64,000 nucleotides of DNA from Lingula anatina (taxonomy: Eukaryota; Brachiopoda; Lingulata; Lingulida; Lingulidae): assembly GCF_001039355.2 (NCBI RefSeq), contig NW_019775654.1:121387-185386 (forward strand). The letters run 5' to 3'. A program made the translations under genes and the position numbers. Below are positions 11,201 to 64,000 of the stretch, one piece after another (the first letter of the stretch is position 1; each line of letters starts with the position of its first letter). The notes below the pieces were generated by a model. That model had not been told where the DNA came from. It searched no databases and saw only the letters and a list, made by a program, of their open reading frames with translations.

Positions 11201-13544
11201 TTTTGTGCTGCCCTTTGGTGGTTTACTCATCACAGGAGAGCCACTGGATTGGGGAGGAGGAATGAATTTGCTGAGAGAACTTTTATCATCTGTCACTCTT
11301 TCCAATATTGTGACTATCTGGAAAGAAATGACTTTCACTGTGACAATGAAACAATTTTCATAAATATACATCAACCACTTAGTTACATTACAACCCTATA
11401 ACAAGTAGACAACTGGACCCAGAACAAAAATAACAATTGCTAGGCCAGTTTTTTTAACTGCTTTTGAAATTCAAAACTGATCAATCAAGTTTTGTTAATT
11501 TGGGAGAATTCATAAATAACTTTTAAGATAATTTGAACTCCATTAATTAAAATAAATCAAAATTTATCAAAATTTTTTAATTTGAACTACTTTATATTGT
11601 ATAAGTTACTAGAAAAATCTGAAATTCATAAATTAAAAAAAAACTTCTCAAATACATTCTGTCAATGCTCTTGCCTTTGCTTATTCAATCCACTCTCACT
11701 GACCATACCTGTTCATGTCCCTGACTATAGGCTATGTCCACAGCTTTTTGACCATCTGAACATTTTTTGTTAGGGTCAGCTCCTGCCTCTAGCAATAAAG
11801 TCATCATGGCAGTCAGTCCTTTGCTTGCTGCCCATACTAGAGCCTATAAAATGAAAAAAAATTTAAATGACAATCAGCAACTGTAGATTTTATTTTTCTT
11901 TATCAAAACTGGTTCAACATGCTTCTATCAGTTCATCTGCAAAGATTAATATAACTGGTTCAACATGCTTCTATCAGTTCACCTGCCAAGATTTATAATA
12001 CTGACAAATGTTGAGACTGCTCTATTTCAAATTTCATCATCATCATGGGCATTTTATAACTTGTTCATGATTACTGAAGAATATATCTATATCTGAAGGC
12101 TTTTTATAATTATTTCAAAGGTCTGAATTGGGAAAGATAAATAGCTTTGCTGAATATTCAGACATAAAAAATGTCACTTAAGGAAATATTCAAATGTGTC
12201 CAGTATACCATAAAATGAACTTTTGCTACTTACAGTCCATCCCCTGGTGTCCTGTTTATTTAAATCTGCTGAATACTCAATAAGTTTGCTGACAACCTTG
12301 CAGCGGCCAGCTCTGGCAGCATAGATAAGAGGTGTGGTGAAATTTCTGAAATTAAAAATGTTCACATGCCATTAGATCACTTTTACTGATGTTTAAAACC
12401 TTGTGAAGCCACAAATTCATGTGTGCATTAATAAATGGGTCTGATAAAAAATAGTGCTCAATGCACCTAAGTACCATATTTTTCTTTTCCTACCATCTCT
12501 GTGCTTTATATAGGAGAGGGGGGAATAAATACAACACCCAAACACATGAATTTCTTGAAGTCTGAAAGACTCATCTCAATATTTCAAAATTTTGGATTCG
12601 ACTCAAATAATCCAACTATCTTAGTAGTAAAATTTATACCCTAAAGAGAGCCCAGATATGAACAAATTTAATTTTCTTCTCAACTACCTGTCATGGCAAT
12701 TGACATTGGCCCCAGCTTCAAGAAGTAATGTGACACAGGCCAGAATGTCATCTTCCTGGCTGTTGGAGGAACAAGCTGACATGAGGGCAGTATACAGGTC
12801 TGGAGAAGCAAAGACAAAAACACTTAAAACAGAATGATCATGCAGGTAATATACATATATTAAGCAGCTCTACATGGGTGGTCTGGGCTGGGGGGTGGGG
12901 GGGGGGGAGGGAGGAGGGGAACACTAATACAACACTGAAATATCCCCAAATTTTACATCTAAAATATAGCACATATATGTATTATAAATCAATATTTCAT
13001 CTTACTGGCAGTTATGTATAGGTCTGGAGTAGCAAAATTAAAATGCAACAACTTTAATTTGCAGTTTCGTAATACTGTTTATATCAAAAACAAGATAAAC
13101 TGTTCTAATAATTCAGTTTTCCACTTTCTTGTCTTAAGAGATACAGCAATAAACAGGTGAAATACAGCATTAAAGATCAGACACAACAGTTCATGAGAAA
13201 GGGGACTAAAGCTCACTGGGGGAGATGGGGAGTGCAGGAGAAACATGATCTATACCGTCTTTTTTTTTTTTTTTTGGGGGGGGGGGCAAACATGCCAAGT
13301 GTGTATATTTTTCTTGCGTAAAAAAAAAAGAATAAAAATCCATGAATGATATTATTATGAATAAACATATATATATACTATGCATACCTCTTTGATAATT
13401 GGGGTCAGCCCCTCTTTCCAGTAATAGTTTAACCAGTTTGTGATGTCCATTGTTGGAAGCATACATTAAAGCAGTCCAGCCAGACTTCAGCACAGTATCC
13501 ACATCTACTCCTACAAAACAATAAGTAAATCAATGTGTGTGTGT

Positions 13545-13602
<58 letters not shown>

Positions 13603-14451
13603 AGAAAATGATAAAACTTGCCAAATTATACTATAGACTGATACCCAGTGCACAGAATATTGGGTACCCAACACTAACCTTCATCTAAGTATTTTACAAT
13701 GGCACATATATTCCCTCTCATCACAGAACTCCTGTAGTCATCCAGTGAGGTGCAGAAGCCTTGGTCATTAACAACCCTTGGTCTTCTCGTCTTGGACTCT
13801 TGGTCTGGACGTCCGAAGGAAAAGCCATTCTGTTGACTTGGTGGAGGTCCAAAGCCAAATCTTGCAGTCTGTAATAGTTCATTAGGAAAAATATTGATAA
13901 ATGAAAATAGGTTTAACTTCAATGGCCTGGCACACTGTTGAGTACTGTAAACACATATAACAGGGATGAGACTGACATTTAGTGAAAAAGTAGAATAATA
14001 TGGTATGGGGCCCAGAGGGTCACAAGGCCTATGATACCTTTGGCTCCCAAAAAGTTAGGAATTCTCACCCCTGATTTAATACAATCAACAGGCTTGTAAA
14101 TACTAATATACAGCAGTTAACTCTTGTTTGTATAAAATGCCACTGATATCAAAAGTGGCATAAGTATGCTGTCTCCATTTTGCGACCTGGAGCACCCCAC
14201 CACTTGCACGTAAGCACTGTCTCACTGCAGTGCCCGTTGACCCCACGTGCACGTCTAAGAAATGTAAACAACTGTGTTCTAACCCCTTGTTCGACTGAGT
14301 TTGGAATCTTTTCGAACTGAGGATGCTTCCCTGTATCCCCTATACCACTGTCAGAAGTTTTCAAGCCATCATCACATTCTAGCTCGAATCCATCTTCGTC
14401 AAAATCGTCATCTTCATCGTCATACCCTGCAGGTACAAAATTCGTCGACAT
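8042..14451 (-). CDS. ASZ1: ASZ1 / GASZ: ankyrin-SAM-membrane anchor germline protein, 12 coding exons
   Basis: GASZ is a germline protein at the outer mitochondrial surface and nuage. In vertebrates it is needed for piRNA production and transposon silencing. Twelve exons with consistent phases sum to 1620 nt (539 aa; vertebrate proteins are about 475 aa). They are 14284-14451, 13679-13868, 13388-13510, 12688-12799, 12234-12345, 11709-11843, 11189-11317, 10597-10716, 10013-10128, 8947-9067, 8556-8660 and 8042-8230. Domain order is an acidic N-terminus, ankyrin repeats (about 100-275), SAM (about 324-390), a helical segment and a C-terminal membrane helix (about 504-520). The ankyrin exon with ALMSACSSNSQEDDILAC matches a distinctive ASZ1 block. 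The start is the first ATG (14451, GGC before it). The exon 7 donor (TTA|GTTTCT) is weak. The gene is head-to-head with MCM3AP. Confidence 0.93.
8556..11317 (-). CDS. ASZ1: ASZ1 exons 7-11: linker, SAM domain, helical region
   Basis: Exon 7 (11189-11317) is a Ser/Pro-rich linker after the last ankyrin turn. Exons 8 and 9 encode the SAM domain: YGELELFLCGLELGNLIELF, FTDLLKMTDRKLEQ and IGIKQMGIRKKILDGV, matching the 'LGI...G.R.KIL' end of SAM domains. Exons 10 and 11 are helical and charged, corresponding to the region once proposed as a leucine zipper. Exon 9 uses a TTTAAG acceptor and exon 7 a weak GTTTCT donor. Both keep frame and family alignment. Confidence 0.88.
9527..9770 (+). repeat. 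33-bp minisatellite in ASZ1 intron 9
   Basis: About 7.4 units of a 33-bp repeat start ACCATACCTTATACCACC and end in CACCATATTGG or TACCACACTGG. One unit is shortened to 23 bp near 9724-9746. Because 33 is a multiple of three and the unit lacks stops, long false reading frames (HTLYHL-type and its antisense) appear on both strands. More degenerate CCATA words extend back to about 9290. Confidence 0.92.
10138..10172 (+). repeat. (AAAAT)n microsatellite
   Basis: About seven copies of AAATA/AAAAT in the ASZ1 intron just downstream of exon 9's acceptor side. Confidence 0.85.
11709..13868 (-). CDS. ASZ1: ASZ1 exons 2-6: ankyrin-repeat region
   Basis: Exon 2 (63 codons) has a Phe-Gly-rich start and ends in a helix like the one before the first ASZ1 repeat. 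Exons 3-6 each encode roughly one ankyrin repeat: GWTALMYASNNGHHKLVKLL, TALMSACSS...LLLEAGANVN, TPLIYAARAGRCKVVSKLIE and ALVWAASKGLTAMMTLLLEA. The TALM/TPL and GADPN turns are standard ankyrin features. The one-repeat-per-exon structure and matching phases support the exon calls. Confidence 0.93.
11907..11995 (+). repeat. 46-bp tandem duplication in ASZ1 intron
   Basis: The segment AACTGGTTCAACATGCTTCT... occurs at 11907 and again at 11953 with only a few differences. It lies between exons 5 and 6. Confidence 0.85.
13534..13599 (+). repeat. (TG)n/(AC)n microsatellite
   Basis: A TG run (13534-13546) passes into an AC run (13547-13599) in ASZ1 intron 2, close to the acceptor of exon 3. Confidence 0.9.
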
Positions 14452-15092
14452 GCCTGTCCTCAAGGTAAAGGTCGAAGGTGAACACAAGATAGGCCACCTG
14501 TTTACAGTTTTTATTTGTCAATTTTATTCGAACAGTTTGCTTTTATATTATGAATTGTTTGCCATGTCGTGCATTAAATAATTTTTCATCGACAAATTGG
14601 GTTTTTGCTATGTTTCATCTGAAATTCATTACTCACTTTCAAATTAAAGTCTGTCTTGGGCCACTTTTGCTGCGGACAAGCGATTTGGCGGAAGGGGAAT
14701 TTGCCGAAAGTACGCACAATGTGAAAATGCTCTGATATTAGCAAATTTCGAAATATTGCCGCCTGTATCAAACAAGAATTGCAAATAAGGTGAGGTGGTG
14801 AAAGTTGGCGTGTGCACAGTTTGTTTCCCTATGACTGCAAGTTCACGTAAATTTAAAATGTTTTGAGTCGGTGCATTCTCAACACGACTCACGCGTTAAA
14901 AGCTTTCAGTTTTACTTTCCTATTTATAAATGATATATCCACCAATAAGTAACATTGATAATAAACAGACAATACACTCTTTTGAACCCAGTCGTGCCAT
15001 GTGGTGTTTGAAGCTAGCAATGTGCCACATAGGTTCGCTGTACTAATTTATGCTAGATCTTGGTGCTTTCTTACAGTTAATGTTCATTAAAA
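14452..15092. promoter_or_regulatory. Divergent ASZ1-MCM3AP intergenic region
   Basis: The two start codons (14451 minus, 15093 plus) are 641 bp apart with opposite orientation, so both promoters or 5' UTRs must lie here or start here. No TATA box is convincing. A TTTCTTACAG at about 15067-15076 looks like a splice acceptor, so MCM3AP may have a non-coding first exon upstream. Short open frames in the region have no family resemblance. Confidence 0.6.
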
Positions 15093-58265
<43,173 letters not shown>

Positions 58266-58300
58266 AACATTTGTATATAAAGAATTTGCTGGTTGATAGG

Positions 58301-58306
58301 AATAAA
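58301..58306 (+). terminator. MCM3AP: Candidate poly(A) signal of MCM3AP
   Basis: AATAAA lies 36 nt after the MCM3AP stop codon. It is canonical but would give a very short 3' UTR. Another AATAAA near 59161-59166 could mark a longer form. Confidence 0.5.
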
Positions 58307-59612
58307 GAATCTTCAGAGAATTTCATTAATTGTATAATTCAGAAACAAATAGTTCTTTTTATACTGACACTTTGTGTAATGTCTGTATGAACACCAGTTT
58401 CGTGAACTTATAATTTTTTTTTGGGGGGGGGGGGGGAGAAGCCACCTTTAAAAATCATGATAAAAGAGTTGAAAGTTAAATACATGTATTTTTATTTTAC
58501 TTATTGGATGGAATGTGAACATTCTACTGGTAGTTTTCATTTTGTAAATACAGTGTAAGAAGAAATGAGCATAGGTTATATTCATCTATCATAACTTGTG
58601 ATAAACATCAAGAAGGCCTGACAGAAGATGTATGCCAACTAACAGTAAATTATGTTATCTTACATAGTTATTAATTATGGTTTCGACTACCATTGCATTA
58701 TAATGAATTATGGTTTTGAGTATGATAACGTAATTATGAATTATAGCTTTGAGGACTACACTATATATAAATATTAACTGTCCAGAAGTACTCCCTCAGT
58801 ACTTCTTAATACACCAAGATAATTATATGCTACATAATGCAAGATAAAGTAGATGGAATTTTTTCTGTTCAAATCAAATATGTTGTGTAATTGATAAGTT
58901 TTGTTTATGTAAAACATTGATATGTCACTTTGGTAACACTTTAGCAGGATTTTTTTGTAAAAAGAGAAGCAAAGAATTTCCTGGAAACATGTTATTTAAT
59001 GAAGACCTGAATATGTATTTTCTTCAGTTTCTTACAGCTGTGATATTTTCCGATGTATGAAAATTTTGAAACTGATAATGGCTTTTGAATTATGAATAAG
59101 AAAGCTAAGAATTTTTGTTACAGAGAATTAATTCCCACCAGTAATTTATTGTATTCAAGAGAATAAATACCATTGTTGTGACTTAACCAAGATTTTGTCA
59201 TATAATTTGATACAGGAAAGTCTTACTACGTACGTACTTTGCATAGTACCGTAACAGTGCGTTTTGTATTCATTTCTGATGCATAATTTGAAAACAAACT
59301 GTACACGTGGTCAGGGACAGTGCATAGATGATCATTTATTGCATTCGTTCTACAAATTTGATAAAGGACCAATAAAACATTGATATAACATTTTAAGGCT
59401 CTGTACACATTTCATGCGCAACTGTAGAAACCTATACAGAATTTGACAGCAAGCAAATAGAAGCGGCTGTAAAATGACACATTATCTTAAATCATACAGT
59501 AAACCATCTAACTGACCAACTTTTAAGAAACTTCCCTGTTTTCAAACAAATTGTCGGATCTAACCCTTTCTTAAAATTTCTTAATTTATTGGAAGCAAAC
59601 GGAGTGCTGTGA

Positions 59613-59755
59613 CAGGCCCGTAGCCAGCAATGTCAAAAGGGGGATACTCTTTCTGAAAAAGTGGACCTAGATAAAATTTTACCCAAGGAGACCTTTTCCC
59701 GACAAAAAGGGGGTCCTTTTGATCACCCCCCCCCCCCTCCCCGGACACGGGCCTG
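59613..59755. mobile_element. 143-bp TIR element with TGTGA target duplication
   Basis: The ends CAGGCCCGTAGCC and GGACACGGGCCTG are inverted repeats (11 of 13 match). TGTGA flanks both sides (59608-59612 and 59756-59760). The interior has G- and C-runs and a short antisense frame but no transposase. The 'GGC(T)ACGGGCCTG' end style is common in non-autonomous elements of marine invertebrates, from general familiarity only. Confidence 0.78.
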
Positions 59756-59773
59756 TGTGATGAGATGAAAATG

Positions 59774-59813
59774 ACCAGCTTGCGTATCACACCTCAACGG
59801 TTCGCAAGCTGGT
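59774..59813. other. 11-bp perfect hairpin
   Basis: ACCAGCTTGCG (59774-59784) and CGCAAGCTGGT (59803-59813) are perfect inverted repeats around an 18-nt loop. It lies just outside the TIR element at 59613-59755. Its function is unknown. It may be an end of another degraded element. Confidence 0.7.
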
Positions 59814-62800
59814 GGACATGACGCCCTCACTAATGTCCAACAAAACAGATTACTGAATGGCTTGTTTACGTCATATCATGCTTGTTTTCCGCGTTGAGAC
59901 GTAACGGTCATTATCCTGTCAAATGACGCCTGCTGCGATTAACGTCGCCGTTTGCGTAACGTTTAATGGACGCGAATGCAACTTTGAAAGCGTTCTTGCG
60001 AACGCACTCCTTCGCGACGTCTTGACAAGCGGTTCAAACTGTTCGTGTTGAAGGGTGTTACCCAACACTTTGTCCAGCGCTAAACGTTTGGAGTTTGAAG
60101 AGCAATATTAAGAAATAAATACTGTATATGATAATTGGATTTGACAATTGAAGGTGAATGTGATGTAAGGTTTCTCTTTACAAAATTATTTTGTCATTTA
60201 TCTTCATAGAGAAAAGATCATGGTAGATAATGAAGGGTCTCTTAATGAACAATAATGTGGGGAAATTTTTTGCAGACAGTGAAAGAAATTGGTTATGTGG
60301 ATGAAGAACATCTAGTCAGAAAAAGCGCAATTTCATTTATAAGGATACAGATGGAATATTTTTCATCATTCCCATTGTTTAATTGACTGATAAGGAGTAA
60401 ATTATATGACGAGGTGTTGAGCAATTTAAACGCAAACTTTTGTCTCTACTAGGTGTCTGAAGACGCTTCAATATGTTAAAGAATGGATGGTTATCGCAGG
60501 AGAGAAAAGGGAAAATAAAATACACCACAACCTAACTTTACAATCTATAGGCCCACCGCCCTTCTTTAACAGGGGTATGAGTGTCGGTGACCCGATGGGT
60601 TTTCTATTTTGTGATATAACATTACTGAACGTACCCGGTCATTCACTCCTTGCTCAAAGCAAGGTAATAAAAGTGCTGTGATGAAATGCCACGATGCATT
60701 GCTAACAAAGGAAACGTAGGTTAAATGATGTTGGGGAATATTGATTAGCAACACATTTTGATCGCATTCGGATTCCCTCGAAGACCAAAGTCTAGTTCCA
60801 TTTCTTTAACTCTTCAAAACAGATAAAAGGAGTGGTAATTTTATTTAAAAAATCCTGGACTCATACCTTGAAAACGGAGGTCACCATCACATGGTCTTCT
60901 CCATAAACAGGTGGACTGAAGCTGTGCCGTCTCCGTTGCCATGATAATTTGAATTTTTAAAACACAGAATGAATTGTTGAATGCTACAGAAAACCAGTTC
61001 CATGTGTAGTTGTATATGTTCTTGTAACTACCGATTTGATTCTGAGTATCAAAAGCATATAATGCAAAAGTTAATATTTTTATGTATTTTCGTTAAGGAT
61101 AGATTCATAATAAAGACCCATTAAGAGATGCTTAAACTGCACTGTATTGGGATAGCTCAAAGTTGGCCTTTTTAATTTACTGAGAAACAAATGAAAATGC
61201 TCCCAAATTTTTGGATCTCATCATATGTCAATAATGAATTCGAAGTTGCTGTAGGTTTAAGAACATGTCCTCAAAGAGCTCAAAGACCGCTCTCAAAAAG
61301 TGGTACCATCTCCTCAACCCTCCTCATCACATTCCTGACCAGTTTCGTCCTCAACGAAAAATGCTACAAAAACCATAAGGAGCATGACTCTCAAGATTAA
61401 CTGTAAAAGGGACTTGTTCCTCTGTAAATCATGCTGTTTAAAATTGTTAACGTGACCTTGAAAGTAATGTCCCAAGAGTCACGCAAGGGTCGTTAAAACA
61501 GTCGCCCAGTTAAAATAATAGAGTCACGTTTTTTTTTTCTTGCGTGTGCGCATTTTCCCTCAAGAACACATGCCAATAATCTCAGTTCGTTCTTGTGTGG
61601 ACCCAAGGTTTATAATAATAGTTGGGTGACAGTATTGTTTATCAATAAAATAGAATTCTAAGTAAATCACCATTTCAGTATCTCAAGCCTGCATTGTACA
61701 ATTCGATTAGCTGAGGTATATAACTCGTACAATTTGTGAAATAAACTCGTTTGCAATAAGACATCTATAGGGAACGCTATTGCTTAAAAACAGTCAACCA
61801 ATAATCAATAACGATTTCGGTTAGAACCGCGGACCTTCTCCTTTTGGACTCACTCATAAGGACTTTCAAACACTTTCAAAACTTTCAGTGTGATCAAAAT
61901 GTGGGCTCCGGTTGGGTTGTGATCATTTAGAAAGAGAGAAAGAAACCAATATAATAAAATAGAACTTTTTCATCATAAGTGACAGACCAACAGTTATTGA
62001 CATAAATGTTTTTCTTACACACACGGCTTTTTTTCAACGTAAATGTTTGTCCAGAAGAAAAAAAGAAAGACAACTGCGCCTCTCAGCTGGTATATTATGT
62101 AACTGCCTTTCTGCGAGTGAGCCTCAAATTAAAACCTTGACGAGGTGAAAGAATTTTGACAGGGCAAAGAGTGAAAATCCCAATATATTTCGGACAGCAG
62201 CAGGTGCTTTATGCCATTGCACAATGAGGTACAGTACAACTGTGTTATGCAAACTACACAATAAAGGTGGCAATAATTACAGGTAGAGGTTCCAGTTTTC
62301 TTGTTCTTGCTCGTAATAAACTCTTCATAGCCGTACCGAAGCGTGCTGTGCTTGCACGCATACTGATATTATTGTTAATAATCAATCTGCTCTCGGATAT
62401 CCCTATCTGATAAGCCCAGAACCTCGACCCTCAGGACCGACCCATTCAATTTCAGTGCAACTGGCGTGGCGCTGCCGGTTTTCTCCGGGTTGCAGTGTCT
62501 TCCAGTGCAATATATACTTGAGGGAATTTTTTCTCATTTATTAATACAGACTCCGCTTATTATTTATACGGTGACTGGTGTATCTATAATATCAGCCCAT
62601 GCTAGCAACCCAGACTGCTTCAAGATAGGTCATTCGAGTAGTAAATCGAGATAGTAGTGCTCAGGTGAGGGCTACACAGTTGATTTGGTCTGCTACGATT
62701 TGTGGGACTGCATGCGACGACAGCGGACTGTCAACCGTGACGCACCGAGGGCAAACGTCGCGCTGTCATTTATCTCAGTTACGAGAATGATGAAGGGATT

Positions 62801-62922
62801 CTCGCCCGTGTAGGACAACGTTGGATGAACACTAGCTGCCTAGGTTGTGAGCACCGGTCTTCCGTTTCCCATCCACCACCGTTACTCTCAAGTCCTGTTA
62901 GGGCACCGCAAACTGTCTCTCA

Positions 62923-63254
62923 ATGAAAACTACGGGACAGGCGCCCAGATCCCTATTGGAACAGTATCTCCGACCCTCTCGGAGTATCATATCAGACAGG
63001 ACTAGAAAACTGCTGCAGACTTGCAGGGAGAATAATAATTATATTACCTCAAAAATGCCCGGAATCGATAAGAGTCCGAAGAGTCACCGAGGGCCTTCGT
63101 CGCGTTCGAAAACTGTTATAGTTGTGACCAAAGGAAATCATGTATTATTGAGGAGTCTCCTCAAACCTCAAGAGAAGACACCCTCAGAAAAAGAGAATGA
63201 CAGCATGCCAAGTAGTAGTGACAGCGACCGAGACGACTCGGAGAGCGAAAAAAG
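62923..63254 (+). CDS. First coding exon of an unrecognised gene (partial, runs out of window)
   Basis: The ATG at 62923 is the first in frame after a TAG at 62899. The frame runs 110 codons to GAAAAAAG|GTGAGT, a strong donor, ending in phase 2. The peptide is basic and polar (RSLLEQYLRPSRSII, RTRKLLQTCRE, TVIVVTKGNHVLLRSLLK) and ends in a Ser/Asp/Glu-rich acidic stretch (SSSDSDRDDSESEK). There is no signal peptide, membrane segment or known domain. It looks like the disordered N-terminus of an intracellular, possibly nuclear, protein. The preceding 250 bases are rich in CpG, fitting a promoter. I do not recognise the family. Confidence 0.55.
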
Positions 63255-64000
63255 GTGAGTAATTGTTAAATTGCACCAAAAAGGCACTGCAGACACTATG
63301 TCTTACAACCGACTTTTCTTTTAATAAAATATGACTTGTTCCTCCACTCCAATATTGGGTAAATTGTTGACTTTTTTCTTGGATCTTTACAGGTAAGATA
63401 TAGGATCCTATGTAGAGGATCACATAACTTGTAATTTGTTTAAGAAAAAAATTGGTTATTGACATTTTACACTTCTGCCCACTCAAAACCTCTTTTCCAC
63501 TTTGCGAACCTCTTTCACCTCGTAATTACCAATTCAAAAGTAAACGAAAATAAGCAATTGCGCATTTTATTGCCCCTCATCAGCTGAAGTGGTAAGGAAA
63601 GAAGTAGCAAAGGCATGAAATGGAGGAAAGTGTATTTTAGAGAGGAGAACAATATGGAATGCCCTTGAACTGCCACAGCCGTGCTTGCACCGTGATGCAT
63701 GTATTTCTCCAGGTTGTGATAGTAACCGTAGTGATAGCACTCGAATATGACCAATGAAGGAACAAACTCGATCATATTCAGATAGTAGGGTAGGTGTGAC
63801 AGGAATGGCAGTCCTAGGAATGGAAGTCCCGGCCGGTCTATATATATATATATATATAAAAGTACAGGTTAGGATTAGTTGGAGTATTGGGGTTAGTATA
63901 TGGGACGAATGGAATGTCAACTTGACAAAGTAATGGGGACCGGACTACGGTTCCTAGTAGACTACCACTGCCTGTCACTGGATTAGAAGGTGACCCTTGA
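63255..64000 (+). other. First intron of the unrecognised gene (partial)
   Basis: No second exon is identifiable before the window ends. A short (TA)n run lies at about 63839-63858. Confidence 0.45.

Larger units (their letters stand above)
58307..62922. other. Intergenic region after MCM3AP
   Basis: This region may include a longer MCM3AP 3' UTR. It contains a small TIR element (59613-59755), a hairpin (59774-59813), a CpG-rich patch at about 59830-60060, a possible short minus-strand first exon (60867-60942) and the promoter side of the gene starting at 62923. No other coding structure is convincing. Confidence 0.5.

Noticed and set aside
14149-14283. Extension of ASZ1 exon 1 beyond 14284
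   Set aside because: A GTTAGA donor at 14283 joins exon 2 in phase. The extension only reads into intron sequence.

Overview
The window is nuclear DNA of an invertebrate animal, most likely marine. It is AT-rich, with many-exon genes, GT-AG introns, dense microsatellites and several short inverted-repeat (MITE-like) elements. The proteins are animal-specific: ASZ1/GASZ, a long metazoan-type MCM3AP/GANP, and a secreted protein combining a farnesoic-acid-O-methyltransferase-like (FAMeT) domain with a PAN domain. I cannot tell a mollusc or other lophotrochozoan from an ambulacrarian or a cephalochordate.

Layout. (1) 1-8041: a possible galectin-like exon (minus, about 536-810); a 630-bp near-identical duplication that meets at a single N (2460); and a three-exon minus-strand secreted FAMeT-PAN gene (3982-6903) whose second intron holds two adjacent foldback/MITE elements. 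(2) 8042-14451: ASZ1 (GASZ), minus strand, 12 coding exons, 539 aa. It has an acidic N-terminus, ankyrin repeats, a SAM domain and a C-terminal membrane anchor. (3) 14452-15092: a 641-bp head-to-head intergenic segment, presumably a shared promoter region. (4) 15093-58265: MCM3AP (GANP), plus strand, 30 coding exons reconstructed with consistent phases, 2155 aa. In order it encodes an FG-repeat N-terminus, an RRM-like domain, an SR-type linker, the Sac3/GANP domain, a CID-like helix, a C-terminal region and a tail with a SUMO-interaction-like motif. (5) 58266-62922: intergenic, with a small TIR element and a CpG-rich patch. (6) 62923-63254: the first coding exon of an unrecognised plus-strand gene that runs out of the window.

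Exon boundaries were derived by hand from splice-site consensus, reading phase and recognisable family motifs. Summed lengths give uninterrupted frames: 1620 nt for ASZ1, 6468 nt for MCM3AP and 744 nt for FAMeT-PAN. ASZ1 belongs to the germline piRNA/mitochondrial-surface machinery. GANP is the scaffold of the TREX-2 mRNA-export complex. Their divergent arrangement is an observation; functional coupling is speculation. No prokaryotic, CRISPR, rRNA or convincing tRNA feature was seen. I found no new multi-gene system. The most notable observations are the FAMeT-PAN gene, the MITE family with a flanking 8-bp duplication, a candidate GC-AG intron and a tail SUMO-interaction motif in GANP, the tandem DR1-type array, and the probable assembly duplication.
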